The notes beneath the pieces were generated by a model that saw only the letters and a program-made list of their open reading frames with translations, had not been told where the DNA came from and ran no database searches. Positions 16,152 through 24,780 of a stretch of 64,000 bases of DNA are shown one piece after another (positions within the stretch are counted from its first letter, which is position 1; each line of letters opens with the position of its first letter). Made by a program: the position numbers and the translations under genes. Source of the stretch: Alkalispirochaeta americana (lineage in GTDB: Bacteria; Spirochaetota; Spirochaetia; DSM-27196; Alkalispirochaetaceae); the NCBI RefSeq assembly GCF_900156105.1, contig NZ_FTMS01000003.1, forward strand, positions 62,001 through 126,000, in the 5' to 3' direction.

Positions 16152-18761
16152 TTAGTCGCTGATCCACCAAGTATCAACAAAGTCACTGGTGTTGAGGATG
16201 AGGGGGGCTCCCTCGGAGAGCATGAAGGGGTCTGAAAGGGCGGCATCACCGTAACTCGTTGTCTCCTCCCGCTCGCTCCAGCTGGTCAGAAGTATTCGCC
16301 ATTCCTTGCCGGGAGCAAGGCCCGTCAGGGCTCCAGGCTCAAACTGGGGGCGATCTCCTTCTTTGGCTTGCAGGGTTTCGCCGTCTTTCTGGAGGAGCTG
16401 GACGTTCCCATCTCCGTACCAGCCATCGAAATCCTCGGATGTTTGTCCTGAGCCCCACCCAGACCCCTGATGCGCATAGCCATCGGCATCAATGAGATCG
16501 TAGTAAACGATGGTGCCTGTGCCGAAGATTGTATCCAGGGTCTCGGAGGATATCACCAGATTGGCGACCCACTGGCCCTGCAGGAAGACATCCCTGCCGG
16601 GCATGGTGAAGGTCGGGGGATCACCCTCGCCATCCCATTCAATGAGGGCCATGGGGCTGTCTGTTCCGACTTCCTGCCACCCCAGAAAGGAGCTTGAGTC
16701 CGGTAGCGGCACCACGTGAGGAATGGTCACGGGTTCTCCCTGGCTGTGGAACCGGGGAGGATGGTTTGTGCTCGTGTAGAGAGACATTCCCCAGTTCTCA
16801 TCGGCAAGCCCGGGGTCGTAGAAGACGATATAGGTCTCTTCGGGCCCGGCAAAGCCCCGGATCACTCGGGAGGGAAGGAGATCAGTCAGGGGAGGATCTG
16901 TTATGAAGCCCGATCCAGTATAAAAATAACGTGCTGCGGCACCATCATGTCTAAGATTTGAGTGCCAAAACCAGCTGCTGTCCTGAATTCCCGCACGGTT
17001 GCGGAGATCCTCATTCTGAAAGATCTTTGCATCAAGAATAGCCAGCTCTTCTTCCGAAGGAAGGAACCAGTCGGAGAAACCTCCCCCCGCGTAGTTCCGG
17101 GCTTCCAGGGCCGCGTAATCTCCTGTACCTCCCTGGGCTGCGATGACCGCAGTGGTATTGTGCCGTCCCAGTCCCGATGCTTGTCCTATCTCTTCCATAT
17201 ACTCGAGGTTTTCGAGGTCTCCTGTCTCGATGCCACTCCTCAGCCAGGGAAGCGGGGCAATCTGCTCCAGAGAGATTTCCAGATAGCGCCATCCCACCAG
17301 GTTGCTGGTGCGGTTGGATTCGTGCATGGGGTCGCTATCATCATCGGTGTCAAAAAACACGAGTCCCCCGGCGGGGCCTATCTTCCCGATTACCTCGTTA
17401 TCGTTGGTCCATTGGGCGGTGAGGGTGATATCGCCAGTAATCGTCAGGGAATCCCCGGGTTGGTACTCATCATCGCCCTCAAGCCAGCCCAGGAAACGCT
17501 GGGTGATTCCCGAACCCTCGTGGCCTGTCAGGCCGGGGCCGCGCAGGGCCTGGGGTTGCAGTATCTCGTGAGGGTCGGCGTCGGCCATCAGATAAACCGG
17601 GCCCGGGGGCGCCCCGCTGGAGCCATCGCCCCCCAGATAGGTCACGGTGAAGACCCCGCCAGCCTCGAAGGGCTCCGGGGTCTCTGCTCCCTGGGACTCG
17701 CCGTAGGTGTTATAGGCAACCACGCGATAGTGCCAGGATGAGTCGGGAGGGACCCGGTCGGTATAGAGGGAACTGTTGGAGGGTAATGAGCCAGCTCCGG
17801 GAAGGGCCGTGGCGAACTCGTCCGCACCGGCCTCCTTGCGGTAGATTCGGTACCCCAGGGCGGTGTTGGCCGTTCTGGTCCAGGAAAGATGAACGGCCCA
17901 GCCTTCGTCGGGGTCAAAAGCTCCTTGAGTTGCCTGAAGATCCTCCGGTGCCGAGGGGGGGAGCCCGATGCGCCCGGTGATATCCAGAGTCTTCTCCGAG
18001 CGTCGGCCGTCGTAGATGTGGATGATATCGCGGTAGGTCGCCACGGGGATGCCGTTTCTCTGCAGGGGGATCACGATGCGGTAGAAGCCGCTCTCCAGGA
18101 GGCTGTCGGGGCCGGTCTGGTGGTAGCGCAGGGTTCCTGCCCCGGAGTCAAAATCAATGTTTGCTGTGGGAATATGGATCGGTTCGTCAGGGGTCTGGCC
18201 CGGTCTGAGCCGCTGTAGAGAAGGCGTGGGGACTCCTGCATCGTTGTGGTATCCGGTGATCAGCCCGGGAGGGTCCCAGGAGAGTTCTATCTCCACGGAG
18301 CCTTCTCCGTCTTCGGTCCTGGCAGCCTGGAGATCGGCGGTCCAGGTGACGATCTGGCCTGCAATGATATTGACCTCCCCGGAGGCCCCAAAGGTTTCCA
18401 CCTCGGTGTCATCGGGAAAATAGCCCCGGAGCGAGATGTTCCAGGTTCCTGGGGGGATGCCCGGCAGGGAGATCTCCGAGACAGAGAGATCTAGCGCTTC
18501 AAGCTCTTCCTGATCCGGGTCATCTGGGGTAAGGGTAAGATCAAAGCGCAGGTCTTCAGGAGATGCCTCCGGGGGAAGCACCGTGGCAGCGCCCACGGGA
18601 AAGGTGATGATCAGGGTGCCTGTGGCACCGGTCCCGCCCCGCAGTGCCGGTGAGCGATCGTTGTCTGACTTTTCAAAAGGTGAGAGTACGGCGCTACAGG
18701 CAGCTACACAGACCAGGGAACACAGGACATATACTTTAACGTTTTTGTACCAAGAGACCAT
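16152..18761 (-). CDS. mosaic lipoprotein 1: shared N-module, Fn3, InlB-like and DUF1566-like domains
   Basis: 869-residue predicted surface or periplasmic lipoprotein; lipobox VAAC gives Cys22. Layout: shared family module (about 22-270, containing SPFEKSDND, a duplicated beta-rich core and HIYDGRRSEK), fibronectin type III-like domain (about 280-375), InlB B-repeat-like segment (VTYLGGDGS... TLTAQW), DUF1566/Lcl-like domain (about 440-610: GGLVFFD, WRYLEIS, GFSDWFLPSEEEL), a further InlB-like piece (IVFYDPGL), then a C-terminal module of about 115 residues (LVISSETLDTIFGTG to the end) shared with paralogues 2 and 3. AGGAGG precedes the ATG by 6 bases. Function unknown; adhesion is only a guess from the module types. 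Confidence 0.88.
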   Translation of the reverse strand: MVSWYKNVKVYVLCSLVCVAACSAVLSPFEKSDNDRSPALRGGTGATGTLIITFPVGAATVLPPEASPEDLRFDLTLTPDDPDQEELEALDLSVSEISLPGIPPGTWNISLRGYFPDDTEVETFGASGEVNIIAGQIVTWTADLQAARTEDGEGSVEIELSWDPPGLITGYHNDAGVPTPSLQRLRPGQTPDEPIHIPTANIDFDSGAGTLRYHQTGPDSLLESGFYRIVIPLQRNGIPVATYRDIIHIYDGRRSEKTLDITGRIGLPPSAPEDLQATQGAFDPDEGWAVHLSWTRTANTALGYRIYRKEAGADEFATALPGAGSLPSNSSLYTDRVPPDSSWHYRVVAYNTYGESQGAETPEPFEAGGVFTVTYLGGDGSSGAPPGPVYLMADADPHEILQPQALRGPGLTGHEGSGITQRFLGWLEGDDEYQPGDSLTITGDITLTAQWTNDNEVIGKIGPAGGLVFFDTDDDSDPMHESNRTSNLVGWRYLEISLEQIAPLPWLRSGIETGDLENLEYMEEIGQASGLGRHNTTAVIAAQGGTGDYAALEARNYAGGGFSDWFLPSEEELAILDAKIFQNEDLRNRAGIQDSSWFWHSNLRHDGAAARYFYTGSGFITDPPLTDLLPSRVIRGFAGPEETYIVFYDPGLADENWGMSLYTSTNHPPRFHSQGEPVTIPHVVPLPDSSSFLGWQEVGTDSPMALIEWDGEGDPPTFTMPGRDVFLQGQWVANLVISSETLDTIFGTGTIVYYDLIDADGYAHQGSGWGSGQTSEDFDGWYGDGNVQLLQKDGETLQAKEGDRPQFEPGALTGLAPGKEWRILLTSWSEREETTSYGDAALSDPFMLSEGAPLILNTSDFVDTWWISD

Positions 18762-18809
18762 AAGGTTCCTCCTGGGCCTCGATATACTTTTTAAAAGGCC
18801 TTACTCGAT

Positions 18810-18854
18810 AGTATAGCGCATGAGGGGAGAATATACTGTATTTTTGTATTCATA
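18810..18854 (-). promoter_or_regulatory. family promoter and operator-like palindrome of mosaic lipoprotein 1
   Basis: A minus-strand TATACT (18815-18810) lies 48 bases upstream of the ATG. It is preceded by an AT-rich, partly palindromic site (18829-18854) homologous to the perfect one before paralogue 2. Immediately upstream, 18855-18900 still encodes in the minus frame a remnant of the C-terminal tail of a kamA copy (TKPEISAITK followed by a stop), matching TKTEISAKTK in the remnant at 22.7 kb. Confidence 0.5.
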
Positions 18855-19001
18855 ATTTGGTTATGGCAGAGATTTCCGGCTTGGTGCCGGCCTCGGGGTC
18901 GTCCCCGAAGGGAAAAAAAGCGGGAGGGTGCTCGAACACAAAAGGCAGGGGTTTTGAGCTACCCTCCCCGGGGCAGGCCGGGGGCCCGCCCTGACCCGGT
19001 G

Positions 19002-22000
19002 TTAGCTGTCCCAGTCCCAGGCCACAAAGTCATTGTCATCAAGAGTGATGGTGCCTCCCTCGGAGAGCGTGAAGGGCTGCGAGAGGTTTGCTCTTCTGAA
19101 TGCTGATGCAGGGCCTCTGTCGGGCCAGTTGGTCAGAAGTATGCGCCATTCCTTGCCGGGAGCAAGGCCCGTCAGGGCTTCCGGCTCAAACTGGGGTCGG
19201 GTACCCGTCGTCTTCACCACGTTCGTCACACCGTCTTTCTCGAGGAGCTGGACGTTTTCATCTTCGTACCAGGTATCGAAATTCCAGGGTGATGTTCCTG
19301 AGCCCCACCCAGACCCCTCATGGTCATAGGATTCGGCATCAATGAGATCGTAGTAAAAGGTGGTGCCTGTAGGAAATATTGTATCAAGCGTCCCGGAGGA
19401 TATCACCAGTTCCGTGGTTTTTTCTTCGATGATGTCAGAATACTGGTTCCACCCGTCGGCTTCCTTGTAGGCGGTCTCGGAACCTGCGGGCACCAGGATG
19501 CTCCCGGTTCCGCCTGCGATGGGGGAACCCTGGAACAGGTCAACCCCAGCGGTGGTTATCCCGTCGGGAGCCTCCCAGCGGTTTACTATGACGGTTTCGA
19601 GGTTGGCCATGAGGGTGAAAGCCTCTGCTCCGACAGACTCAACACTGGCGGGTATAAGGAGTTCCGTGTTCTCGAAGGTGTTTTCTGCAAAGGCACCGAC
19701 CCCGATAGTTGTAACCGACTCGGGAATTGTGAGCTGACCCGAGAAGCCGCTACCACTTGGGCTAAAGGCAGTACTGCCAATTGTTACAAGATTTTCTCCC
19801 AGGGTAAGAGTTCCGTCAAAAGCTCCCCTCAGGGCCTGATTGCCCACAGAGATAACCGAATCTGGTACGACCAGATCGCCTGTGAATCCGGTTCCAACAA
19901 AGGCGAATGCTCCAATTGACTGAATTCCTTCATTCAGGGTGAGGGCCCCGGTGAATCCGGCGTTCGAAAAAGCGCTGATCGCTACAGAGGTTAAGGTGCC
20001 GGGAATCTCCAGATTTCCTGTGAAGTTGTTAGTCCTGAAAGCACCATTGGCAAGTCCGGTGAGCCCCGAAGGTAGCGTGAGAGTACCGTCGAATTTGGAA
20101 TCTTCGAAGGCAGAGATCCCAATGGTTGTAACCGAAATGGGGATCTCCAGGCTTCCCGTGAATCCGGTGGCCTGGAAGGCATTGTCCGGGATCGATGTGA
20201 GCACGAGGCTTTCCAGATTGAGAGTGCCGGTGAATCCGGAGCTCTGAAAGGCTCTGGGACCCATGGAGGCAATCGAACCGGGGATCGTCAGCCCTCCTGT
20301 GAACTGGTTTCCCCTAAAGGAGTCGGATCCAATGGTTTCGAGGTTTTCTCCCAGGGTCAGGGTTCCATCAAATCCAGCGGTCCGGAAGGCGGCATTTCCA
20401 ACGGTTGTAACTGCATCGGGAATCACCAGGTTGCCCGTGAAGTTGGTGTTCATGAAGGCTTGCCCTCCAATGGTCTGAACCGACTCGGGAATTACCAGAG
20501 TGCCCGTGAGTCCGGTATCGGCGAAGGTGGTTATTTCGATCGACGTGAGCGAGAGGTTTTCCAGATTGAGGGGGCCGGTAAATCCGGCGGTACGAAAGGC
20601 ACTCGCACCAATAAAGGCAACCGAACCGGGGATCGTCAGCCCTCCTGTGAACTGGTTGTTCCTGAAGGCCTCAGGTCCAATGGTTTCGAGGTTTTCCCCC
20701 AGGGTCAGGGACCCATCGAACCCGGCGTTCTGGAACGCGGCGTTTCCAACGGTTGTGACCGAATCGGAGATTACCAGGCTACCCGTGAAATTGGCGTTCT
20801 GGAAGGCTTGCACACCAATGGTCTGAACCGACTCGGGAATTACCAGAGTTCCTGTGAACCCGGTATCGGTGAAGGTGTTCGCCTCGATCGACGTGAGCGA
20901 GAGGTTTTCCAGATTGAGGGGGCCGGTGAATCCGGCCTCCTGAAAAACTCTCGTGCCCATGGAGGTAATCGAACCGGGGATCGTCAGCCCTCCTGTGAAC
21001 TGGTTGTCCCTGAAGGCTCCCACCTCAATGGTTTCGAGGTTTTCTCCCAGGGTAAGGGAACCACCGAATCCAGCGTTCCGGAAGGCGTTATCCTTGATGG
21101 TTGTAACCGAGTCGGGGATCACCAGGTTTCCCGTGAAGTTATTGGTGTTGAACGCAAGACGGCCGATCTCTGTGACCGAATCGGCGATAGTAAGGGTGCC
21201 AGTGATCTGTTTGCCTTCAAAGGCCGAAGCAGCAATCGTCCTGACCGTTCTCGTAACCCCACCCACCTCTGCAGCGGGGGGTATAATCACGTCATCCTCA
21301 GCTGCACCGGTGTAGCCCGTCAGGATCAGGTAGTCCGAGTGAACAGTAAAAAGGAAATCACCCTCATTTCCTTCGGGATTTGCCGAAAGAACAGGGGATG
21401 CCAGTGGAGAAGAGGTTCCGTAGCTGTTTGCAGCGATCACTCGGTATTGATAGGTGTCGTCCAGATCAGCGGGTTCGAAGGTGTCGCTGAAGAAGGATGT
21501 ATCTCGCGGAAGGTCGGTGGCCCCGTCAAGAACTTCGAAGGCCCCATCGTTTACCCGGCGGTAGATTCGGTAGCTCAGGGCAGTGTTGGCTGTTCTGGTC
21601 CAGGAGAGCCCCACCGTCCATTCTTCTTCGGTCTCGTCAAAACTCACCGGTGAGAGTTGAAGATTCTCCGGGGCCGAGGGCGGGGTCCCGATCAGCGGAG
21701 TGATCTCCAGATCCTTTTCCGAGCGTCGTCCGTCGTAGATATGGATCACGTCGCGATAGGTTCCCACGGCATAGGTCTGGCCGGTCTCGCTGTCGTGCCG
21801 TTCCAGGGGAATCGCGATGCGGTAGAAGCCGCTTGGCAGGTTATCCTGTTCGTAGGTAAGGGTGCCCTGGTCTGCGTCGAAGGTGATGGTGATCCCTTCA
21901 TCGGCGGGATCGATATAAAAGGGGGGCTCCCGGTCTTCCGGGGCTTGCCCTGGCACGAGCAACTGCAGCGAGGGTGTCAGTGCGTCTGCGTCGTCTTCGT

Positions 22001-22565
22001 AGTTCGTAACGCGTGAAGTCCCGGGATTTCCGGGAAATAACTCCGGGTTCCAGGAGAGTTCGATCCTCACCGAACCCTCTCCTTCATCGGACTGGATGGC
22101 CAGCAGCTGGGCCACCCACGTGGTGGGGAGACCTGCGGTGATTTCGATCGGGTCCTGGGAGGACGCGCCGAAAGCGTAGACATTAGGGATGACCCCCTCC
22201 AGGGGTGTTCCCTCGGGGAAGTAGCCCCGAAGCGAAATATTCCAGGTCCCCTCGGGGATGCCCGGCAACGAGAGTTCTCCGGCGGGCAGCTCCTGTACCT
22301 CGATAGGTTCCTGAGCGGGGTCAGCGGGGGTGAGGGTGAGATTGAACTCCAGGTCATCCGGGGCTACCTCGGGGGGAAGGACCGTGGAAATTCCGGTCTG
22401 ATTAAAGATGATCTCCAGGGTGCCTGTTCTGTCTGCTCCCGGGCGAGATGGCATGGCGCTGTCTTGTTCAGATTTCTCGAAAGGGGACAGAATCGCGCTG
22501 CAGGCAGCGATACAGACAAGGGAAAAGAGCGAATAGACTCTCGGATTCTTGTGCCAGGTGGTCAT
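19002..22565 (-). CDS. mosaic lipoprotein 2: shared N-module, Fn3 and about 24 BspA-type LRRs
   Basis: 1187 residues; lipobox IAAC gives Cys19-22. The shared N-terminal module and Fn3-like domain occupy about 22-405. LRR_5/BspA-type repeats of about 23 residues follow (about 430-1030, consensus LTIPxSVTTIGxxAFxxxxFTG); I count about 24. They show a higher-order period of five LRRs (116 residues). The C-terminal module of about 115 residues is the one in paralogues 1 and 3. Such LRRs occur in surface proteins of oral and free-living spirochaetes and Bacteroidetes (BspA, LrrA), where some bind host or bacterial surfaces; here the role is unknown. Start ATG has GGGAGGA 6 bases upstream. Confidence 0.9.
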   Translation of the reverse strand: MTTWHKNPRVYSLFSLVCIAACSAILSPFEKSEQDSAMPSRPGADRTGTLEIIFNQTGISTVLPPEVAPDDLEFNLTLTPADPAQEPIEVQELPAGELSLPGIPEGTWNISLRGYFPEGTPLEGVIPNVYAFGASSQDPIEITAGLPTTWVAQLLAIQSDEGEGSVRIELSWNPELFPGNPGTSRVTNYEDDADALTPSLQLLVPGQAPEDREPPFYIDPADEGITITFDADQGTLTYEQDNLPSGFYRIAIPLERHDSETGQTYAVGTYRDVIHIYDGRRSEKDLEITPLIGTPPSAPENLQLSPVSFDETEEEWTVGLSWTRTANTALSYRIYRRVNDGAFEVLDGATDLPRDTSFFSDTFEPADLDDTYQYRVIAANSYGTSSPLASPVLSANPEGNEGDFLFTVHSDYLILTGYTGAAEDDVIIPPAAEVGGVTRTVRTIAASAFEGKQITGTLTIADSVTEIGRLAFNTNNFTGNLVIPDSVTTIKDNAFRNAGFGGSLTLGENLETIEVGAFRDNQFTGGLTIPGSITSMGTRVFQEAGFTGPLNLENLSLTSIEANTFTDTGFTGTLVIPESVQTIGVQAFQNANFTGSLVISDSVTTVGNAAFQNAGFDGSLTLGENLETIGPEAFRNNQFTGGLTIPGSVAFIGASAFRTAGFTGPLNLENLSLTSIEITTFADTGLTGTLVIPESVQTIGGQAFMNTNFTGNLVIPDAVTTVGNAAFRTAGFDGTLTLGENLETIGSDSFRGNQFTGGLTIPGSIASMGPRAFQSSGFTGTLNLESLVLTSIPDNAFQATGFTGSLEIPISVTTIGISAFEDSKFDGTLTLPSGLTGLANGAFRTNNFTGNLEIPGTLTSVAISAFSNAGFTGALTLNEGIQSIGAFAFVGTGFTGDLVVPDSVISVGNQALRGAFDGTLTLGENLVTIGSTAFSPSGSGFSGQLTIPESVTTIGVGAFAENTFENTELLIPASVESVGAEAFTLMANLETVIVNRWEAPDGITTAGVDLFQGSPIAGGTGSILVPAGSETAYKEADGWNQYSDIIEEKTTELVISSGTLDTIFPTGTTFYYDLIDAESYDHEGSGWGSGTSPWNFDTWYEDENVQLLEKDGVTNVVKTTGTRPQFEPEALTGLAPGKEWRILLTNWPDRGPASAFRRANLSQPFTLSEGGTITLDDNDFVAWDWDS
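20110..21150 (-). repeat. 348-bp super-repeat inside mosaic lipoprotein 2
   Basis: About three copies of a 348-bp unit encoding five LRRs recur at about 20340, 20689 and 21037 (seen in the repeated sequence GAGGTTTTCTCCCAGGGT and the surrounding repeat order). It indicates growth by multi-LRR duplication, not by single LRRs. Confidence 0.8.
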
Positions 22566-22613
22566 GAGATTCCTCCCGGGCCTTGGTGTGCTTTTTTACA
22601 GGCCTCACCTGAA

Positions 22614-22658
22614 AGTATAGCCCGAAGAGAGAATATATACTGTATTTTGGTATATATT
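22614..22658 (-). promoter_or_regulatory. promoter of mosaic lipoprotein 2 with a perfect 9-bp palindrome
   Basis: Minus-strand TATACT at 22619-22614, 48 bases upstream of the ATG, as in paralogues 1 and 3. At 22632-22658 a perfect inverted repeat AATATATAC-9 bases-GTATATATT overlaps the expected -35 region. Since no good -35 hexamer is visible, the palindrome could bind an activator or repressor. Confidence 0.55.
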
Positions 22659-22689
22659 ATTTGGTTTTGGCAGAGATTTCCGTCTTGGT

Positions 22690-22978
22690 GTTGGCCCCGG
22701 AATCGATCTTCCCGGTGATGGGCTTGTCGGGGTAGCGGAACCACCTGCCGTCCAGGCTCTGTAGATGGTGCCAGCCGGGTTCTTTTTTGCTCAGGCTTTC
22801 GGGGTAGAGGGGGGATCTTTTCACCGCCCCGGGCAAATCCACGGCAAAGGCGGGCCGGCCGATCCCCGAGAGACGCCGCCGCAGGAGCCGTGAAGTATCG
22901 CCGAAAGCAATGAGGGCAGTGCATCGCGCAGGTATCGGTGATAAGGAAGAGGGCCCGGTCGCGGTATCGGGGCTTCCC
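22690..22978 (-). pseudogene. internally deleted, frameshifted remnant of a kamA copy
   Basis: On the minus strand, 22978-22880 encodes YRDRALFLITDTCAM followed by HCPHCFRR, matching the radical-SAM Cys cluster of the intact kamA at 26281-27405. After a gap of about 180 codons and a frame change, 22874-22690 encodes the C-terminus (VDLPG, PLYPESLSKKEPGWHHL, SLDGRWFRYPD) plus a tail absent from the intact gene (ITGKIDSGANTKTEISAKTK then a stop). Nucleotide similarity to the intact gene is high across both parts. The deletion and frame change make an active enzyme impossible. It abuts the epimerase remnant. Confidence 0.85.
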
Positions 22979-23053
22979 GGCTTCTCAACACCTGCGGCCG
23001 AGAGTGGTTCCCAACGATGGCCGGGTTGCTTCGTCCTGTATCATGCAGGCTCG
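22978..23053 (+). pseudogene. 76-bp remnant of the nucleotide-sugar epimerase gene
   Basis: The plus strand matches the intact epimerase gene at about 15675-15748 nearly throughout: LLNTCG for IFNTYG in one frame and, after a one-base deletion, NDGRVASSCIMQA for DDGRVISSFIVQA in another. It sits 22 bases before the stop of mosaic lipoprotein 3, the same relative place and orientation as the intact gene next to mosaic lipoprotein 1. So the lipoprotein was duplicated together with its convergent neighbour. Confidence 0.75.
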
Positions 23054-23074
23054 AAGCCCTCCCGGCCGTGGTGG

Positions 23075-24604
23075 TTAGCTGCCCCAGCCCCAGGTCTCAA
23101 AGTCATTGTCATCAAGAGTGATGGTGCCTCCTTCGGAGAGCGTGAAAGGCTGCGAGAGGGCTGCTTTTTTGAATGCTGATGTAGCGCCTCTGTCGGGCCA
23201 GTTGGTCAGAAGTATCCGCCATTGCTTGTCCGGGGCAAGGCCCGTCAGGGCTCCCGGCTCAAACTGGGGGCGATTTCCTTCTTTGGCTTGCACGGTTTCG
23301 CTGTCTTTCTGGAGGAGCTGGACGTTCCCATCTCCGTACCAGGTATTGAAATTCCCGGGTGATGTTCCTGAGCCCCACCCAGACCCCTGATGCGCATAGA
23401 CATCGGCATCAATGAGATCGTAGTAAACGGTGGTGTCTGTGCCGAAGATTGTATCCAGGGTCTCGGAGGATATCACCAGGTAACTCCACTGGCCAGCCTC
23501 GACAAGCTCCGGGGTCTCTGCTCCCTGGGACTCGCCGTAGGTGTTATAGGCAACCACGCGGTAGTGCCAGGAGGAGTCGGGATCGATCCAGTCGGTATAG
23601 AGGGAACTGTTGGTGGGCAATGAGTCAGCTCCGGGAAGGGCGGTGCCAAACTGGTCGTCACCTTCGGCTTTGCGGTAGATCCGGTAGCCCAGGGCAGTGT
23701 TAGCCGTTCTGGTCCAGGAAAGGTTGGCAGCCCAGGCGCCTTCTGAACCCTCATCCGGATTAAACTCCCCCAGTTCGACCAGAAGGTTCTCCGGTGCCGA
23801 GGGAGGGAGCCCGATGCGCTCGGTGATATCCAGAGTCTTCTCCGAGTGTCGGCCGTCGTAGATGTGGATGATATCGCGGTAGGTCGCCACGGGGATGCCC
23901 TGCCTCCGCAGGGGGATCACGATGCGGTAGAAGCCGCTCTCCAGGAGGCTGTCGGGGCCGGTCTGGTGGTAGCGCAGGGTTCCTGCCCCGGGGTTAAAAT
24001 CAATGTTTGCTGTGGGGATATGAATCGCCGCGTGAGTCTCGCCCGATATGATCCGCTGTAGCGAGGGAGCGGGGATTCCCGCATCGTTGTGGTATCCGGT
24101 GATCAGCTCGGGAGGGTTCCAGAAGAGTTCTATCTCTACGGAGCCTTCTCCGTCTTCGGTCCTGGCAGCCTGGAGATCGGCGGTCCAGGTGACGATCTGG
24201 CCTGCAATGATATTGACCTCCCCGGAGGCCCCAAAGGTTTCCACCTCGGTATTATCAGGAAAATAGCCCCGGAGCGAAATATTCCAGGTCCCCTCGGGGA
24301 TGCCCGGCAGGGAGATATCCGAGGCGGAGAGATCTAGCGCTTCAAGCTCTTCCTGATCCGGGTCATCTGGGGTAAGGGTAAGATCAAAGCGCAGGTCTTC
24401 AGGAGATACCTCCGGGGGGAGCACCGTGGCAGCGCCCACGGGAAAGGTGATGATCAGGGTGCCTGTGGCACCGGTTCCGCCCCGTAGTGTCGGTGAGCGA
24501 TCGTTGTCTGACTTTTCAAAAGGTGAGAGTACGGCGCTGCAGGCAGCTACACAGACCAGGGAACACAGGAGATATACTTTAACGTTTTTGTACCAGGTGG
24601 TCAT
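23075..24604 (-). CDS. mosaic lipoprotein 3: shared N-module and C-module only
   Basis: 509 residues; lipobox VAAC gives Cys22. It is very close to mosaic lipoprotein 1 over the N-terminal 375 residues (same SPFEKSDNDRSP, same Fn3-like domain) and over the C-terminal 115 (LVISSETLDTIFGTD onward), but lacks the InlB-like and DUF1566-like part between them. It therefore looks like a deletion derivative or the minimal ancestral form. AGGAGGAA-type site (GGGAGGA) precedes the ATG by 6 bases. Function unknown. Confidence 0.88.
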   Translation of the reverse strand: MTTWYKNVKVYLLCSLVCVAACSAVLSPFEKSDNDRSPTLRGGTGATGTLIITFPVGAATVLPPEVSPEDLRFDLTLTPDDPDQEELEALDLSASDISLPGIPEGTWNISLRGYFPDNTEVETFGASGEVNIIAGQIVTWTADLQAARTEDGEGSVEIELFWNPPELITGYHNDAGIPAPSLQRIISGETHAAIHIPTANIDFNPGAGTLRYHQTGPDSLLESGFYRIVIPLRRQGIPVATYRDIIHIYDGRHSEKTLDITERIGLPPSAPENLLVELGEFNPDEGSEGAWAANLSWTRTANTALGYRIYRKAEGDDQFGTALPGADSLPTNSSLYTDWIDPDSSWHYRVVAYNTYGESQGAETPELVEAGQWSYLVISSETLDTIFGTDTTVYYDLIDADVYAHQGSGWGSGTSPGNFNTWYGDGNVQLLQKDSETVQAKEGNRPQFEPGALTGLAPDKQWRILLTNWPDRGATSAFKKAALSQPFTLSEGGTITLDDNDFETWGWGS

Positions 24605-24652
24605 AAGGTTCCTCCCGCGCCTTGCTATACTTTTTAGAAGGCCTTAACCGAC

Positions 24653-24690
24653 AGTATAGCGTAGGGGAGGCGAAAATACCGTATTCTGCT
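24653..24690 (-). promoter_or_regulatory. family promoter of mosaic lipoprotein 3
   Basis: Minus-strand TATACT (24658-24653), again 48 bases from the ATG. The upstream AT-rich site is recognisable (AAATACCGTATTCTGCTATAA) but its two arms no longer match, so any operator present in paralogue 2 has decayed here. Confidence 0.45.
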
Positions 24691-24780
24691 ATAAAGAATC
24701 CCAAATATTCTGCGTGGCCGTTGATTTTGCACCGGCGAGGCAGGATTGGTTATACTGAATAATCTGATCATGGAGGGCTC

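Noticed and set aside
20460-21653. Long plus-strand frames opposite the LRR arrays (also at 27520-29379 and 31482-33335)
   Set aside because: They are antisense copies of periodic LRR codons; they show only a low-complexity repeat and no ribosome-binding site, while the minus frames carry signal peptides.
22562-22924. Minus-strand frame starting MHCPHCFRR as a functional protein
   Set aside because: Only the first part matches kamA; the rest is out of frame relative to the aminomutase C-terminus, so it is a decayed gene.
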